This document shows positions 10,870 to 25,420 of a stretch of DNA of 64,000 nt, piece after piece. The stretch is from Bathynomus jamesi (taxonomy: Eukaryota > Arthropoda > Malacostraca > Isopoda > Cirolanidae), in the NCBI GenBank assembly GCA_023014485.1, contig JAJOZX010012042.1, positions 1-64,000 on the forward strand. The letters are read 5' to 3'. The notes beneath the pieces are model-generated. The model made no database searches. It was not told the origin of the DNA and worked only from the letters and a program-made list of their open reading frames with translations. The translations under genes and the position numbers were made by a program. Each line of letters begins with the position of its first letter. Position 1 is the stretch's first letter.

Positions 10870-12603
10870 TGCAAACCCACAAGGAAAAAGAAAAAAAGAA
10901 AAACGATTCCAAATCGTTTTGAATTGGAATCGTTTTTCTTTTTCCTTGTGGGTTTGCAGCATTTATTCATTTCACGTGTTTTATTGTGAAATTCATCCCA
11001 TATATATATATATATATATAATGTATCATCTATATAATGGCGTTGTTATACTGTTTTCGCAACATCTAGATTTTAAGATCTGAAACGTGCAGCAGTTCAC
11101 TTCCACGTATCTTCCCAAAACATTCGAAAAATGTGGATTAATACAGAAATCTGAGATATCATAAATGCAATAAAATAATTGCGTTTATCTTAACATTCAT
11201 TGAATAAAACGTTTATGCTTTTTTCTAATTTCTTTTTGTTTGAAAAGGTAAAAGTCGAAATTTTGAAATACTATTTTTATGAATTATAAAAAGTGTATTT
11301 GGTTATATTTTGTAGTATCATACATTGAAAAATTTGTCTGCCATGCAAAGAAAACGAACCCGTCCACGCTCTATTCAACAACCTCGCCTTTATTGAGCAT
11401 ATAATCGAGTTTTTAAATACAATAACCACACCTAAATTAGGAAATGAATAGGTTTTAAAGTGGTAAACTAGGAGCTAATGATACTTGAATCAGCGTTGCG
11501 TAGTTTCAGAGTGAGCGCCATCAGCGTGAGATGACGCCATCCAGAGCCCCGAAAATGGACATGAACTTCCTAAGTTAATATTTCTGAAGTAATTTCGAAA
11601 TATTTCTTAGTTAAAACCTTTAAGAAAGTTTCTATACTATTGAATTATGATATAAATTAAAGAGTAAATTCTAATCATTTTTACAATATTTTAAGGGTAC
11701 ATTTAAGCTTATGTAGAAAATTCGTTTCAAAACAGAGAGAAAAGCAGCTTTCGGAAAAGTTGAAATTTTGAATATCGTTTTTCAGAAATGAAAAACTATA
11801 ATCTATTAAGTTTTCTTTTTTTGTAAATTTTTTTGAAGATTTTATACTTCATTTGACATTATTTTGTACAAAACAATAAAGGTGTTTCTGGCCAAAAATT
11901 AGAAAATCGTTTAAAAATTATTAAAAGTGATCCAGACTTCTCCGACTTTATTTTTGGACGGACTTCAATACTTGTTAAAATATTCGAAATGAATGAATTT
12001 TCTTAAATGAGAAATATTATCTGTCTTACACCGACTTCTCGCTTTTCTCAACTGAGCTGACAAGCTTGTGCTACTCATACTTTACTTGTTATAATGTTAT
12101 AATGTTATAATGTTTCAGACCAACAAAGACCCTAGGATCCACTCATGGCTGGTCTACCTAACTGTGTTCGTAATCGTGTATTGTGTATGTCCTCCGTGGT
12201 GGCGGAGGGGACCTACAATTTTACGTGGGTTCCGAACCACAAGAACATAAGAAACTTATTTAAAAACTGCTGGTAAATTGGCAACGACCAATTTTTACGA
12301 AACTAAATAATTATCAATTTAAAAATAATTAATTATCGGTTTAAGGTAAAAGTCGAAATTTTGAAATACTATTTTTATGAATTATAAAAAGTGTATTTGG
12401 TTATATTTTGTAGTATCATACATTGAAAAATTTGTCTGCCATGCAAAGAAAACTAAGTTGTTTGTGGCATGCTATATATATATATTGATATTTTTATTTC
12501 AGAAACTGCATATTAATAACATACAAATAACTTAAAAACACGAAGAAACATTTTTACCTGAGAATACTGAAAGTAGAATGCAACCCGATATCAGGAGCTT
12601 TAA
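5768..12603 (-). CDS. Array gene copy I: secreted Gly/His-rich, Ser/Asp-rich, Gly/Tyr-rich protein (no exon 1)
   Basis: Four coding exons on the minus strand: 12558-12603 (signal peptide core [15 protein letters not shown]), 9156-9446 (97 codons, starts ELSEGRGIG, then a long poly-Gly run and Gly/His repeats such as [18 protein letters not shown]), 7032-7142 (37 codons, [20 protein letters not shown]), 5818-6092 (Gly-rich, then [20 protein letters not shown] and GYRGYG, stop TAG). Introns are phase 1 with good GT-AG sites. AATAAA is at 5769-5774. The precursor would be about 240 aa. The exon 1 region (TATA, ATG, donor) is missing from 12.6-15.1 kb, where the matching part of unit II has been replaced, so expression is doubtful. 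Family unrecognised. A secreted structural or mineral-binding role is inference from composition. Confidence 0.6.
6093..7031. other. Intron 4 of gene copy I
   Basis: AT-rich intron with a hAT-like MITE at 6707-6931. It includes a conserved inverted motif pairing ACGTTTC with GAAACGT around 6666-6692. No ORF of interest. Confidence 0.5.
6707..6931. mobile_element. hAT-like MITE
   Basis: About 225 bp with inverted ends related to CAGTGGTTCTTAACCT (the left end here has a first-base change). The right flank ATTTAGAG and the left flank of the unit II copy (ATTTAGAA) fit an 8-bp target duplication. Unit III lacks it and preserves an empty site. Other copies: 19199-19423, 49594-49816, 61072-61296. 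Confidence 0.6.
7342..7480 (-). mobile_element. tRNA-derived SINE with LINE-like 3' tail
   Basis: The minus strand reads an A-box-like GGTGGCCTAGTGGTTAAGA and a B-box-like GGTTCGGATTCC, then a tail containing AAGCTTGACCTTCGT. That tail matches the 3' ends of the two LINE copies in this window. It is present in units I and I' (50216-50358) and absent from II and III. Confidence 0.6.
7495..7622 (-). mobile_element. tRNA-derived SINE
   Basis: The minus strand starts GCCTCGGTGGTGTAGTGGTT (A box) with B box GGGTTCGAGACCC about 40 nt on, then a non-tRNA body. The tRNA-like part does not end in a matched acceptor stem, so it is a SINE rather than a tRNA gene. The unit I' copy is at about 50372-50499. 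Confidence 0.6.
7626..8529 (-). mobile_element. Mariner-family transposon, internal deletion derivative
   Basis: 904 bp with TIRs CAGGGCGTCCCAAAAAAATG at both ends and flanking TA duplications. The minus strand encodes the N-terminal HTH region ([16 protein letters not shown], then [20 protein letters not shown] and [20 protein letters not shown]) and, after a break, the C-terminal [20 protein letters not shown] and [17 protein letters not shown] stop. The region holding the first two catalytic aspartates is missing. Only the last one (in PDLTPLDFF) remains, so it cannot transpose by itself. Frames are also shifted (8147-8437, 7975-8379, 7875-8069). Confidence 0.85.
8540..9155. other. Intron 3 of gene copy I
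   Basis: AT-rich intron with tandem TTTATGTGTATC-like repeats around 8667-8740 and repeats of AGCAATTTT at 8993-9022. No gene is seen. Confidence 0.5.
10354..10836. mobile_element. MITE with TTAGGGCCCTGCGAA ends
   Basis: About 483 bp. TTAGGGCCCTGCGAA at the left is exactly inverted at the right end (TTCGCAGGGCCCTAA). Both sub-terminal regions carry tandem CGAATCGAATCT-type repeats, AT-rich unique DNA lies between, and there is no ORF. It is absent at the same site in unit II. Copy in unit I' at 53212-53694. Confidence 0.7.
10866..10963. repeat. Long near-perfect hairpin
   Basis: The arms start ATGCTGCAAACCCACAAGG and end CCTTGTGGGTTTGCAGCAT, about 40 bp each, with a short loop near AAATCGTTTTGAAT. 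It is flanked by (TA)n. Copy in unit I' at 53763-53859. It may be a tiny foldback transposon or a palindrome-forming replication product. Confidence 0.75.
11245..12453. repeat. 987-bp insertion between 111-bp direct repeats (only in copy I)
   Basis: The 111-bp block at 11245-11355 recurs at 12343-12453 and encloses 987 bp. Unit I' has a single block (around 54186-54300) and no insert. The right part of the insert (12112-12342) matches 14777-15040, so the insert was probably copied from unit II DNA about 3 kb away by recombination or repair. Confidence 0.75.
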
Positions 12604-13256
12604 CTGGAATAAAGCCAGGAACAAATATTAGAGAATCTTCGAGTAAATTTTTATATAAAATTTCTGATGACATAGTATCGTCATATTTTTAACGCTAAAT
12701 TGTCACTCACTGTATCATATTGCTGTTACTTGTTACGAAGAATGGTTAGAATCTAACAAACGATCTAACAACCTAACAATCTAACAAACGAATTTATCTA
12801 CAGATAAGTATGTAGATACACAATTGTTTCATTATTAAGAAAATTATCTGAGTTCAAACTTGCATGAAAAATTTTTCTCTAGGAACCCAGGAAACAACCA
12901 ACAATATAACATCAGTATGATAACTTTACAATACCATTTCCTGGTAGATCAGTGAAGTTAAGGAAGTAACAATGGGTCATTTTACTGGTTGAATTGGTGA
13001 CCGAACTCACTGTAAACTCTATTAAATCCTATTAAACCTTATTAACCCTCTCATTTTAGTTACATTTCAGATGTTTAATTCAAAGGCCATTCATTACGAG
13101 TGAGTTAGGTTACACCGTCAGATGTCTATTTATCATTCATTTCTAACTTCTGACATATTGTTCGGTCAAATTCGGTTAAACAAACTGTAAATGAAGGTGA
13201 ATAAATTACGTCTTTCAGTTAGTATATATATATATATATATATATACAGTATATAT
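12604..13256. other. Unit I end, upstream of exon 2
   Basis: Matches 39353-39942 and 54449-55150. It contains a TATATAAA-like stretch about 45-50 nt upstream of exon 2 that could serve as a weak alternative promoter, a small VNTR of CTAACAAACGATCTAACAAC type at 12748-12790 (longer in unit I'), and (TA)n at 13221-13246. No exon 1 is present. Confidence 0.45.
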
Positions 13257-13480
13257 CAGGGCTGTGCAGGTGTATCACTTCCGGGTCGGGTTCGGGTCTG
13301 GGTCATTTTTTTAAATTTACTTTCGGGTCCGGGTCATTTTTCTAATTTACTTTCGGATCCTGGTCTGGGTCCGGATCGGACCCGAAAGTTCACTTTCAGG
13401 TCCTGTCGGGTCTTTCAGTATATGACCCGGGTCTGCGTCGGGTTCATTATTAAAAATGTAATAATTATGAATAATCTGGT
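13257..13480. repeat. GGGTC/CGGGT-rich low-complexity block
   Basis: Imperfect tandem repeats of GGGTCGGGT/GGGTCCGGGTC type and partly inverted GACCCGAAAG, starting CAGGGCTGTGCAGG. It may be the remains of a MITE, but no matching right end is seen. Copy at about 55160-55350. Confidence 0.5.
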
Positions 13481-13683
13481 ATAGGATAGGTAATAAGACT
13501 GCTACCTTAGCTACATTAACATGTTTTCTGAAACAGAGTAAAACATTATATGGCTATACGGTAGTAACCTAACCATATATATATATATATATTATTTAAT
13601 CCGATTTTGGAAATGTTTGAAAGTAGGTGTATTAATTGTATTAATATTTAATAGTAACTTGGTATAGTTATACACGCACTACT

Positions 13684-14382
13684 AAGGGGGATGGGCCACT
13701 TCAGCGCCGCCACTTCAGCGCCGACGTTTCAGCGCCGCCATTTCAGCGCCAGGCCACTTCAGCGCCAGACTATTCAGCGACGGGCCCTTTCAGCGCCGGT
13801 CATTTTCTCTGTTGTTTTTATTGACTGTACTTGTTTTGACTTTACTTGTTTTATTAACATTACTTGTTGTTATTAACTTTGTATAATGTTCGTTTGGTTT
13901 TGGTTATGGTACTTTATTTTCCTTCCATTATAAAAAAATTAGTGTTGGGATTAGGTTAGGTTAGGTTTGGTTAGGTTAGGTTAGGTTAAAAACAGCCCGC
14001 CGCAGGCGTTAGCCGTAGTTACCCGGCTTCAAGTTAGGTTAGGTTAGGTTAGGTTAAGAATTTATTCATATTACTAATGATGTAATTTCAGAATATTTTG
14101 CTCCCAACACTTATATCATTTTTCCTTTTTTTATTTCAGAATTTGTGAACCATTTATTTTCCTTCCATTATAAAAAAAAATTAGTACCTGCACATAAAAT
14201 AAAAAAATTGAATTAATTATTTTCATTACATATATCGATCCTTAGCCTGCACATTTTATTGAGTTGTCTTGAAACTATTGTGGCGGGCGCTGAAAGGGCC
14301 CGTCGCTGAATAGCCTGGCGCTGAAATGACGGCGCTGAAACGTCGGCGCTGAAGTGGCGGCGCTGAATCGTACGCTACCCTT
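13684..14382. mobile_element. Foldback element with TTCAGCGCC subrepeats, carrying TTAGG tracts
   Basis: The arms at 13684-13800 and 14284-14382 are inverted copies built of repeated ACTTCAGCGCC units. The ends read AAGGG. The flanks GCT (degenerate at left here, exact on both sides in unit I' at 55590-56303) suggest a 3-bp target duplication. A 9-bp reading GCTAAGGGG is also possible. The interior holds two TTAGG tracts and a duplicated TTTTCCTTCCATTATAAAA segment. There is no transposase. Confidence 0.7.
13951..14056 (+). repeat. Interstitial TTAGG telomere-type repeats
   Basis: About seven TTAGG units at 13951-13987 and about five at 14033-14056, separated by GC-rich CAGCCCGCCGCAGGCGTTAG-like sequence. 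TTAGG is the canonical arthropod telomere repeat. Copies at 55856-55961. Confidence 0.85.
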
Positions 14383-14385
14383 GCT

Positions 14386-15130
14386 AAGGGGCAAAGTACG
14401 ATGTATGATTGCTCTCTTCAGCCCCCTTATTCTAAATTTTAATTAATTTTGTGAAAACAAATTCTATATTTTGTTGAGTGAACTCAAATGGAAATTATCA
14501 TCTTGCATTAAAATTAAATACTTTGTTTATCTTAAAAAACAAAAATAAAACCGATAATATGAAATAATTAAAGTCATTTGGGAGTAATATTGTCTTTATA
14601 TTTTGAGGGCAACATATTCTGTGAACTCCTTTAAAACAGATATTGATATAGCGGCATAGCCTATACTTATTTCTCCTAGAATCTAGATTGAAAGTTGTAG
14701 CAATACAGGAAAGAGATTTGTGAATTTTTAACTGATTTTTTTATTTTCAATATAAAGTTATAAAATTATAAAGTTTCAGAACAACAAAGACCCTAGGATC
14801 CACTCATGGCTGGTCTACCTAACTGCGTTCGTAATTGTGTATTGCGCATGTCCTCCGTGGTGGCGGAGTGGTTCCGAACCACAAGAACATAAGAACATGA
14901 GAAATTTTTATAGTGGGCACACTACGGGCCACTTCGGCCCATCGAGGTGGCTCCACTATGTAAAAACTGCCTGTACATTGGCAACAACCAATTTTTACAA
15001 AACTAAATAATTATCAATTTAAAAATAATTAATTATCAATTAAAAACTAAAGATAGAATTTCTCGATCCAGAGGATCAAGTCATAATAGACTACTATCCA
15101 CAAATGTGTTACACTCTATATCTATTTATA
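14386..15130. other. Junction DNA replacing the start of unit II, with SINE-like piece
   Basis: AT-rich to 14770. Then 14777-14960 has a tRNA-like A-box fragment (GGTGGCGGAGTGGTTCC), AAGAACATAAGAACATGAGA and CGGGCCACTTCGGCCCATCG. A related piece lies at 12112-12260. Homology to the unit body resumes near 15140 (equivalent to about 3090), so about 3 kb including exon 1 is missing. Confidence 0.45.
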
Positions 15131-15139
15131 ACCGACATG

Positions 15140-18527
<3,388 letters not shown>

Positions 18528-18559
18528 ATGGAAAGATAATTGTGCCAGTTTAAATTACC

Positions 18560-20616
18560 TTTATTTTCCAAATCCACCCCATCCATATCCTCCTCTTCCG
18601 TATCCTCTTCACCCATATCCTCTGCAGCCAACATATCTAGCCAAAATAATAGATATGTCGGCCGAGGCGGTGACGATAGTATTCTTCGATAGGAAGAGAA
18701 ATGTTGATGAATTAAAACGTTTTTTTCATGACGATGGATTTTAAATTTAAATGTTTCAAATTTCGAAACGGTCACTTATTGTAATACCTTCAAAATATTC
18801 TAATATCTTCAATGTAAAAATTTACATGAATTGGTCTTTAAATATGTTTCACAGTAGTGAGACAAGTGAAATGACTCATTTGGAGGTAAAATCAAAGATG
18901 AAATATACTTAATTTATTGTAATTAAAATGCAAAAGCTTTCGATCAACTCCGTTACCTTCATCAAGGTAAGATGAAGATCGAAGTATTTCAAACAATAGA
19001 AAATTAACTCATCATGCAAATGAAATGTTTAATTTCCACTCTATACGTATTTGAAATACTTAAGCAACGTTTTTAGATATTTGAAATATCTAGTAAACAT
19101 TTCAAAATAACTATTATTCATTTAAAAAAGCTAAGTTCAATATGAAATGTCGAGTAGACGTTTCATATATCTAACGAAACGTCTAGTGCCATTTAGAACA
19201 GTGGTTCGTAACCTTTTTATCATTGTTACCCCTGGAGCTATCCACAGAAATTAGGATTACCCCGATCACGAAAAATAGTCAAACAACGACAAAAAGATAA
19301 TCTGAAAAATAATTTGTTTAATAATACCAAAAAATATTGAAAATTCTCCCCAACCCTGTTACCCCTTGAAAACGCAGAATTACCCCATCCTGGCGATAAT
19401 TACCCCTAGGTTAAGAACCACTGAATTGGAATGTAGATAGACGAAACTAATTTTGATGATTCCACTGAAAAGGATGAAACTCATAAATAATCCTGACCCC
19501 ACAACAGTACATTTGCAGCTTACCTTCACTAGAGTCGTCCCAGTCGGAAGAGGAGTCGTCCGAGTCGGAAGAGGAGTCCGAGTCGGAATAGGACCCCGAG
19601 TCCGAATCGTAGTCAAAACCTAAAAAATTACAACGGCAATTTACGTGTTAACTGGAAGCGACTGAAACTGACATGTAATAGTATAAAAATTATGAGCTTC
19701 TATTAAATGTGTGTATGCATGTATGCATGTGTGTGTGTCTGTATGTATGTATATATGTACGTACGTATGTATATATGCAGTGGAAACTGTTGTATTAAAG
19801 TTTATAATGAGAATGGCGAGATTTGTCTGAATAAAATGAATGTTTTTGCAGTTTTTAACACTATTTATATAAGAATCAAGATCACCAGCAATGTGTGTAA
19901 GTATTTATAAAGCTTTATTTGTATCTTTATATGTATCTTTATGTGTATCTTTACGTGTATGTTTAATGTGCATCTTTATGTGTATCTTTATGTGTATATT
20001 TACTTGTATCTTTATGCATATTTATGTGGGTATCTTTAATGTAAATATAATCCTTATTTAGAGTAAAAAACGTTTTGCTCTTAAAGATCTAATCTCTCGA
20101 TTAATGCTATCTTTTTTTAACTTTTTTCCTTTGGTAAAATACTTTTGTATCAATAGTTTGGTGTATCAATCGTTTTATAATAAATCTTTGTGGGAATGCA
20201 AGTCTCCAATAGTTAGATAATACAAACGAAAAAAAAATTTTTCCTCACGCTTTGAGAGCATTTTTAGCAATGAATTTTAGCAATTTTAGCAATGAATTTT
20301 TAAATGTGTAGATTTAACTGTGTTTTGTTTATAATATAATAATGATAAATCATTTCCTTTTTCTAAATTATATTAAGTTTACACGTGTATAAGATAGTGA
20401 ATGCATTGTCTATACATTACTCACGTGGATATCTTCCTCTTCTGCTGCGTTGACCCATACTTCCTGCATTAAAAAAAATACTTAAAAAAACAAAGGACTA
20501 CAAATTTAAATATTTCAAATTTCTCTCGAAAAGTAATTGATTTTTTTATTTAAAAAATTTGGGGAAAGGTGTTGGTAGCAATTATATGTGCAGGATTGAG
20601 CCAAATGTCTCTTTCA

Positions 20617-20654
<38 letters not shown>

Positions 20655-21709
20655 TATTATTATTGAAAACTACGAAAAATAAATCACAGTGGAAAAAGTT
20701 CACAGAAATCCTTATACACGATTTGATTTAGTTTGAAGGGACATAGAAAAGTATTAATGACGATCAACCAACATAATATTATTTATTTTAGGCAAAAATT
20801 TTAAATAATTTATGTGTAATTTTTCTAAACTTCTCAAATACTAAAATATACTAAAGAACCGATCACCTGAAGATCATTGACCCCAGCCTTCTTAGTCAGC
20901 CTTATAAAGCTAACTAACAAAGACTGGGGGCCCTGATCTTCAGGTGATCCTAAATAACTTTAGTATATTTTGTTTAATTAAGAGGATAAATCCATAAAAG
21001 TCTTCTTTCGTTATACAAAGAGCAGAAATGTGTCCCATAGTTTAAGTCTTTTCAGCGATAATTGTTCTTGATGTGTTACGAAGAATATGCGTTAAACTTT
21101 ACAGAACAATTATCCATTTTAATAAAGGTCTACTGTAAGAGTACTAAAACGTGAACAGTAATTTTAATATTAAAATAAAGAAAAGTAATTTATAATGATA
21201 ACAAAAATGCAATAAGAGGAGGGCGTATGGAGAGAAAGGTTATCGTGATTCCATGCATTTATATAATATAAATGGGGTTGTTTTACTTCTTTCGCGACAT
21301 CAAGAATTTAAGATCTGAAACGTGCAGCAGTTCACTTCCACGAATTTTCCAAACATTCGAAAAATTTAGATTAATACAGAAATCTCAGACATATAATAAA
21401 TGCAATAAAATAATTACAATTATCTTAACATTCATTGAATAAAAGGACTATGCTTTTTTCTAATTTTTTTTGTTTGAAAGGGTAAAAATCAAAATTTTGA
21501 ACGACTATTTTCCTGAATTATAAAAACTGTATTTATTTTCTGTATTTACATCATATCATTAATAATGACTTTTAATATTTAATGTATAATATATTATGTA
21601 ATTCATTTCTCAAATTTAATTATAAGTTCCATTTTATATTTAAATTTAACTTGTTAATTTTTACACATGATTTTTATAATTTATTTATAATTTATCATTC
21701 ATATACTTA

Positions 21710-21747
<38 letters not shown>

Positions 21748-24700
21748 TATATATATATGAATAGAAACGACATAAGTATTAAGGAACGTTTCTGCACACG
21801 AGGAGGAGAGATAACGAAATAATGAAAAATGAGGCGAACCGCCTGGGAATCGAACCCAGGGCCTTCCAATTGCCGGTCGGACGCGACCGGCAATTGGAAG
21901 GCCCTGGGTTCGATTCCCAGGCGGTTCGCCTCATTTTTCATTATTTCGTTATCTCTCCTCCTCGTGTGCAGAAACGTTCCTTAATACTTATGTCGTTTCT
22001 ATTCATTTATATACTGCGCGGTCATTGCAGTTATTTGCATATATATATATATTATATATATAATATTGATATTTTTATTTCAGAAACTGCATATTAATAA
22101 CATACAATTAACTTAAGAAGAAGAAACATTTTTACCTGAGAAGACTGAAAGTAGAATGCAACCAACTATCAGGAGCTTAAACTGGAATAAAGATAGGAAA
22201 AGATATTACAGAATCTACGAATAAATTTTTATATAAAATTTATGATGACATAGTATCGTCATATTTTTAACGCTAAATTGTCACTCATGTCATTTTAGTT
22301 ACATTTGAGGTGTTTAATTCAAAACACATTTATTGCGAGTTCGGTTAGAGAGTTAGACCGTCAGGCATCTATTTATCATTCATTTCTAACTCCTGACATG
22401 TTGTTTGGTAAAATTTGATTAAACAAACTGTAAATGAAGGTGTGGAAATACTCAACCAAAACACCAAAATACTCGGTCCAACTTCTGTTTCTGACAGTGT
22501 TTAAAGTACTCTAAAGTACTGTAGTCTAAGGTACTCTATTTTCTGTATTTACATCATTTCATTAATAATGACTTTTAATATTTAATGTATAATATATTAT
22601 GTAATTCATTTCTCAAATTTAATTATAAGTTCCATTTTATATTTAAATTTAACTTGTTAATTTTTACACATGATTTTTATAATTTATTTATAATTTATCA
22701 TTTATATACTTATAATTTCTATTTCGTATTCAACTATAATTTTGTTTGTGTTTCCAGTAAATTAATATTTTTTACTGCTTATTTAAATACTTTATATAGT
22801 TTAATCATATCATGAAGTGATATATTATCTTTAAATTAATTTGAGAGCCCGGTAAAGCCAAAATATGAAAGTCAAAATTAAATAAAAACTAATGTTAATA
22901 ATTAAAGTGTTTGACTGACCCATCGATAAGCGAAACTAGGTCCATTACGCTTCCTGACTATATACAGTATAACGTAAATGTTGCTGGAATTGGAATAGAT
23001 ATACAGTATATGGCTGAGATTCATATTAAACGCGTGCACTTCTTTTTTCTGAAATAACCCGCAAGAAAAATTTAAACATCCACGCCAAGTACTTTTGAGT
23101 ACTTTCAAGTTTCAGGGAAACTAAAGAGGAGTTGTAATATACTAGAAAGTGCTAAGAATGGATTTTTCATTTTTTCTTGCGAGTTATTTCAGAATATATA
23201 TATTCGAAATTTTGAATTTTTTATTTTCACTCCAAAGATATAAACTGGGAAGATGTTGCATCCAGCATGGAAGTAATAGATTGGAAAACCATTTTCGAGG
23301 GCAAGACTACGGAAGAGATGCTAATGACTTTAGAGGCGAAGACGCTGGAAATTGTGGAAAGACATGTCCCAAATTTACAACAAAGAGGAAAGAGAAGCAG
23401 GTTCGAGAGACAAAAGAGGTCATTGTTCGGAGAGAGAAAAAGAGTGACTGCAAAATTAAGTAACTGTAAAGAAAACAACATCAGAAAAATATTAAATGAT
23501 AAACTGCAGAGTATCGATGACGTCATAGAGGAACTAATTGAGAAGCATACAGAAAAAGAAGACGACGCTATAGAAACGATAAAGGTTAACTCAAAATACT
23601 TCTATAATTTTGCAAAAAGGAAGTCGAAAAACCATGCGACTATCGGACCTTTAAAAAATGAGAACAGTGATTTATCTGATGATCTAATAGAAGTATCTGA
23701 AATATTAAGAGCTCAGTACGAATCATCTTTCAGTATCCCAAAAACTGACAAATTGATATGCGATAGAAACACGTTCTTTGAAGAAGAACTACAAAGGGAA
23801 AGTATAACGAACTTCGACTTTACGAGAGTTGATATTACAGAAGCTATAGGGAAACTAAAAGCACACTCGGCGGCAGGACCGGATTCAATGATAGCCAAAA
23901 TGGGTTTCGGTCAGGCAGATGATGCCAATCACAACTAATGCAATACTACAACAACATTATTGATGCACTTGAATGTAATGAAAACTATGATGTAATATAC
24001 ACAGACTTTGCCAAAGCGTTCGACAAGAGTAACCATAGAATACATAACGTGAAATATATGGAAATAGAAAAGTAGGCAAATGGATATATAATTTCCTTAG
24101 TGAGCGGCGGGAAGTCGTTACAGTACAAGGAGTCTTCATCAGAATCAGAGGTCCTCAGCTCAGGACCACAAGGAACAGTATTAGCTCCACTACTCTTCAT
24201 AATCATGCTAACTGACATAGATGAGGACGTTACCAGAGAGAGCACAGTAACATCCTTTGCCGATGACACGAAGATCAGAAGAAAAATAAGAAACCCAGAA
24301 GATATAAGATCTCTACAAACCGACATGAACGGAACCTACAAGTGAACGGAAGGCAACAATATGATGTTTAACACTAAGAAATTTAAGCTGTTATGTTACG
24401 GAAAAAGAGAATACCTAAAATTCATGGAATATTATATCCCAAATTGACAGGAAATTCAGAGAAATTCTAGAGCAAATGATTAAGGGGTTGTAATGACTGA
24501 TGATGCGAAATTTGAAACAGAAAATAAGATGCAGTAAACACAGCGAAAAGAATAACTGGGCAGATACTGAGAATCTTTAAACGAAGAGATAGGAATATAA
24601 TGATTTCTCTACTGAAAAACTGATCATACCAAATTGGAATATTGCTCGGTCCTAACATCCCCATATAAAAAAAGAAGATATTAGATAGCTAGAAGGGATT

Positions 24701-25225
24701 CAGAGAAGCTTCACAGCCAATATCAAGGGGTGCAAAGAACTAAATTACTGGGAAAGGTTACGCGAACTAAACCTATATTCAATGGAAAGGAGAAGAGAGA
24801 GATACACCAATATTTACAATTGGAAAATAATGTAGAAACTAGTGCCTAATCTTACTCTAAACCCTGTAATTCCCCAAACAACAGTGGAAAGTAGAAAAGG
24901 AAGACTATGTCGTGTTCCCACATTAAAGGCTAGACAGGGAACAACCTTAACCCTGAAAGAAAATAGTTTTGTTGTGAGAGGACCAAAATTGTTTAATAAG
25001 CTGCCCAAAAATCCTAAGGAACACGAATGGTGTTGCAGTGAACATCTTCAAAAGAAGATTAGACGCCTGGCTCAGAAGAATCTCCGATGAGCTGGGCGTA
25101 CCTGGCTATGTGAGATGGAGAGTACAAGAAACCAACTCACTACTTCACCAGGCCAACTCAAGAGGAGGGGCGACAAGCTTGACCTTCGTGAAATGAGGAA
25201 TCATCGCACGGAAAAGTATATACAC

Positions 25226-25287
<62 letters not shown>

Positions 25288-25352
25288 GTATATATATTTG
25301 AAATATGGATAGATAAAAAAAATTGCAAGAAATTTTATATGTATTATAGTGT

Positions 25353-25420
<68 letters not shown>

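Larger units (their letters stand above)
9447..12557. other. Intron 2 of gene copy I
   Basis: Long intron containing a vestigial acceptor (minus strand TTTTAATGCAG at about 9534-9545; no usable donor follows), an (ATT)n tract at 9786-9829, a MITE at 10354-10836, a perfect hairpin at 10866-10963 and a duplicated insertion at 11245-12453. No other gene is supported. Confidence 0.5.

Noticed and set aside
21822..22097. Protein [17 protein letters not shown] on both strands
   Set aside because: Open on both strands because the region is a perfect SINE palindrome. GIEPR comes from the reverse B box.
22106..22129. Alternative start ATG encoding MFLLLKLI before a GTATGT donor (also at about 12550 and 39300)
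   Set aside because: It lies just after the exon 2 donor, is followed by a stop in the genome, varies between units, and gives the wrong phase for exons 3-5. The phase 0 join to exon 1 explains the data better.
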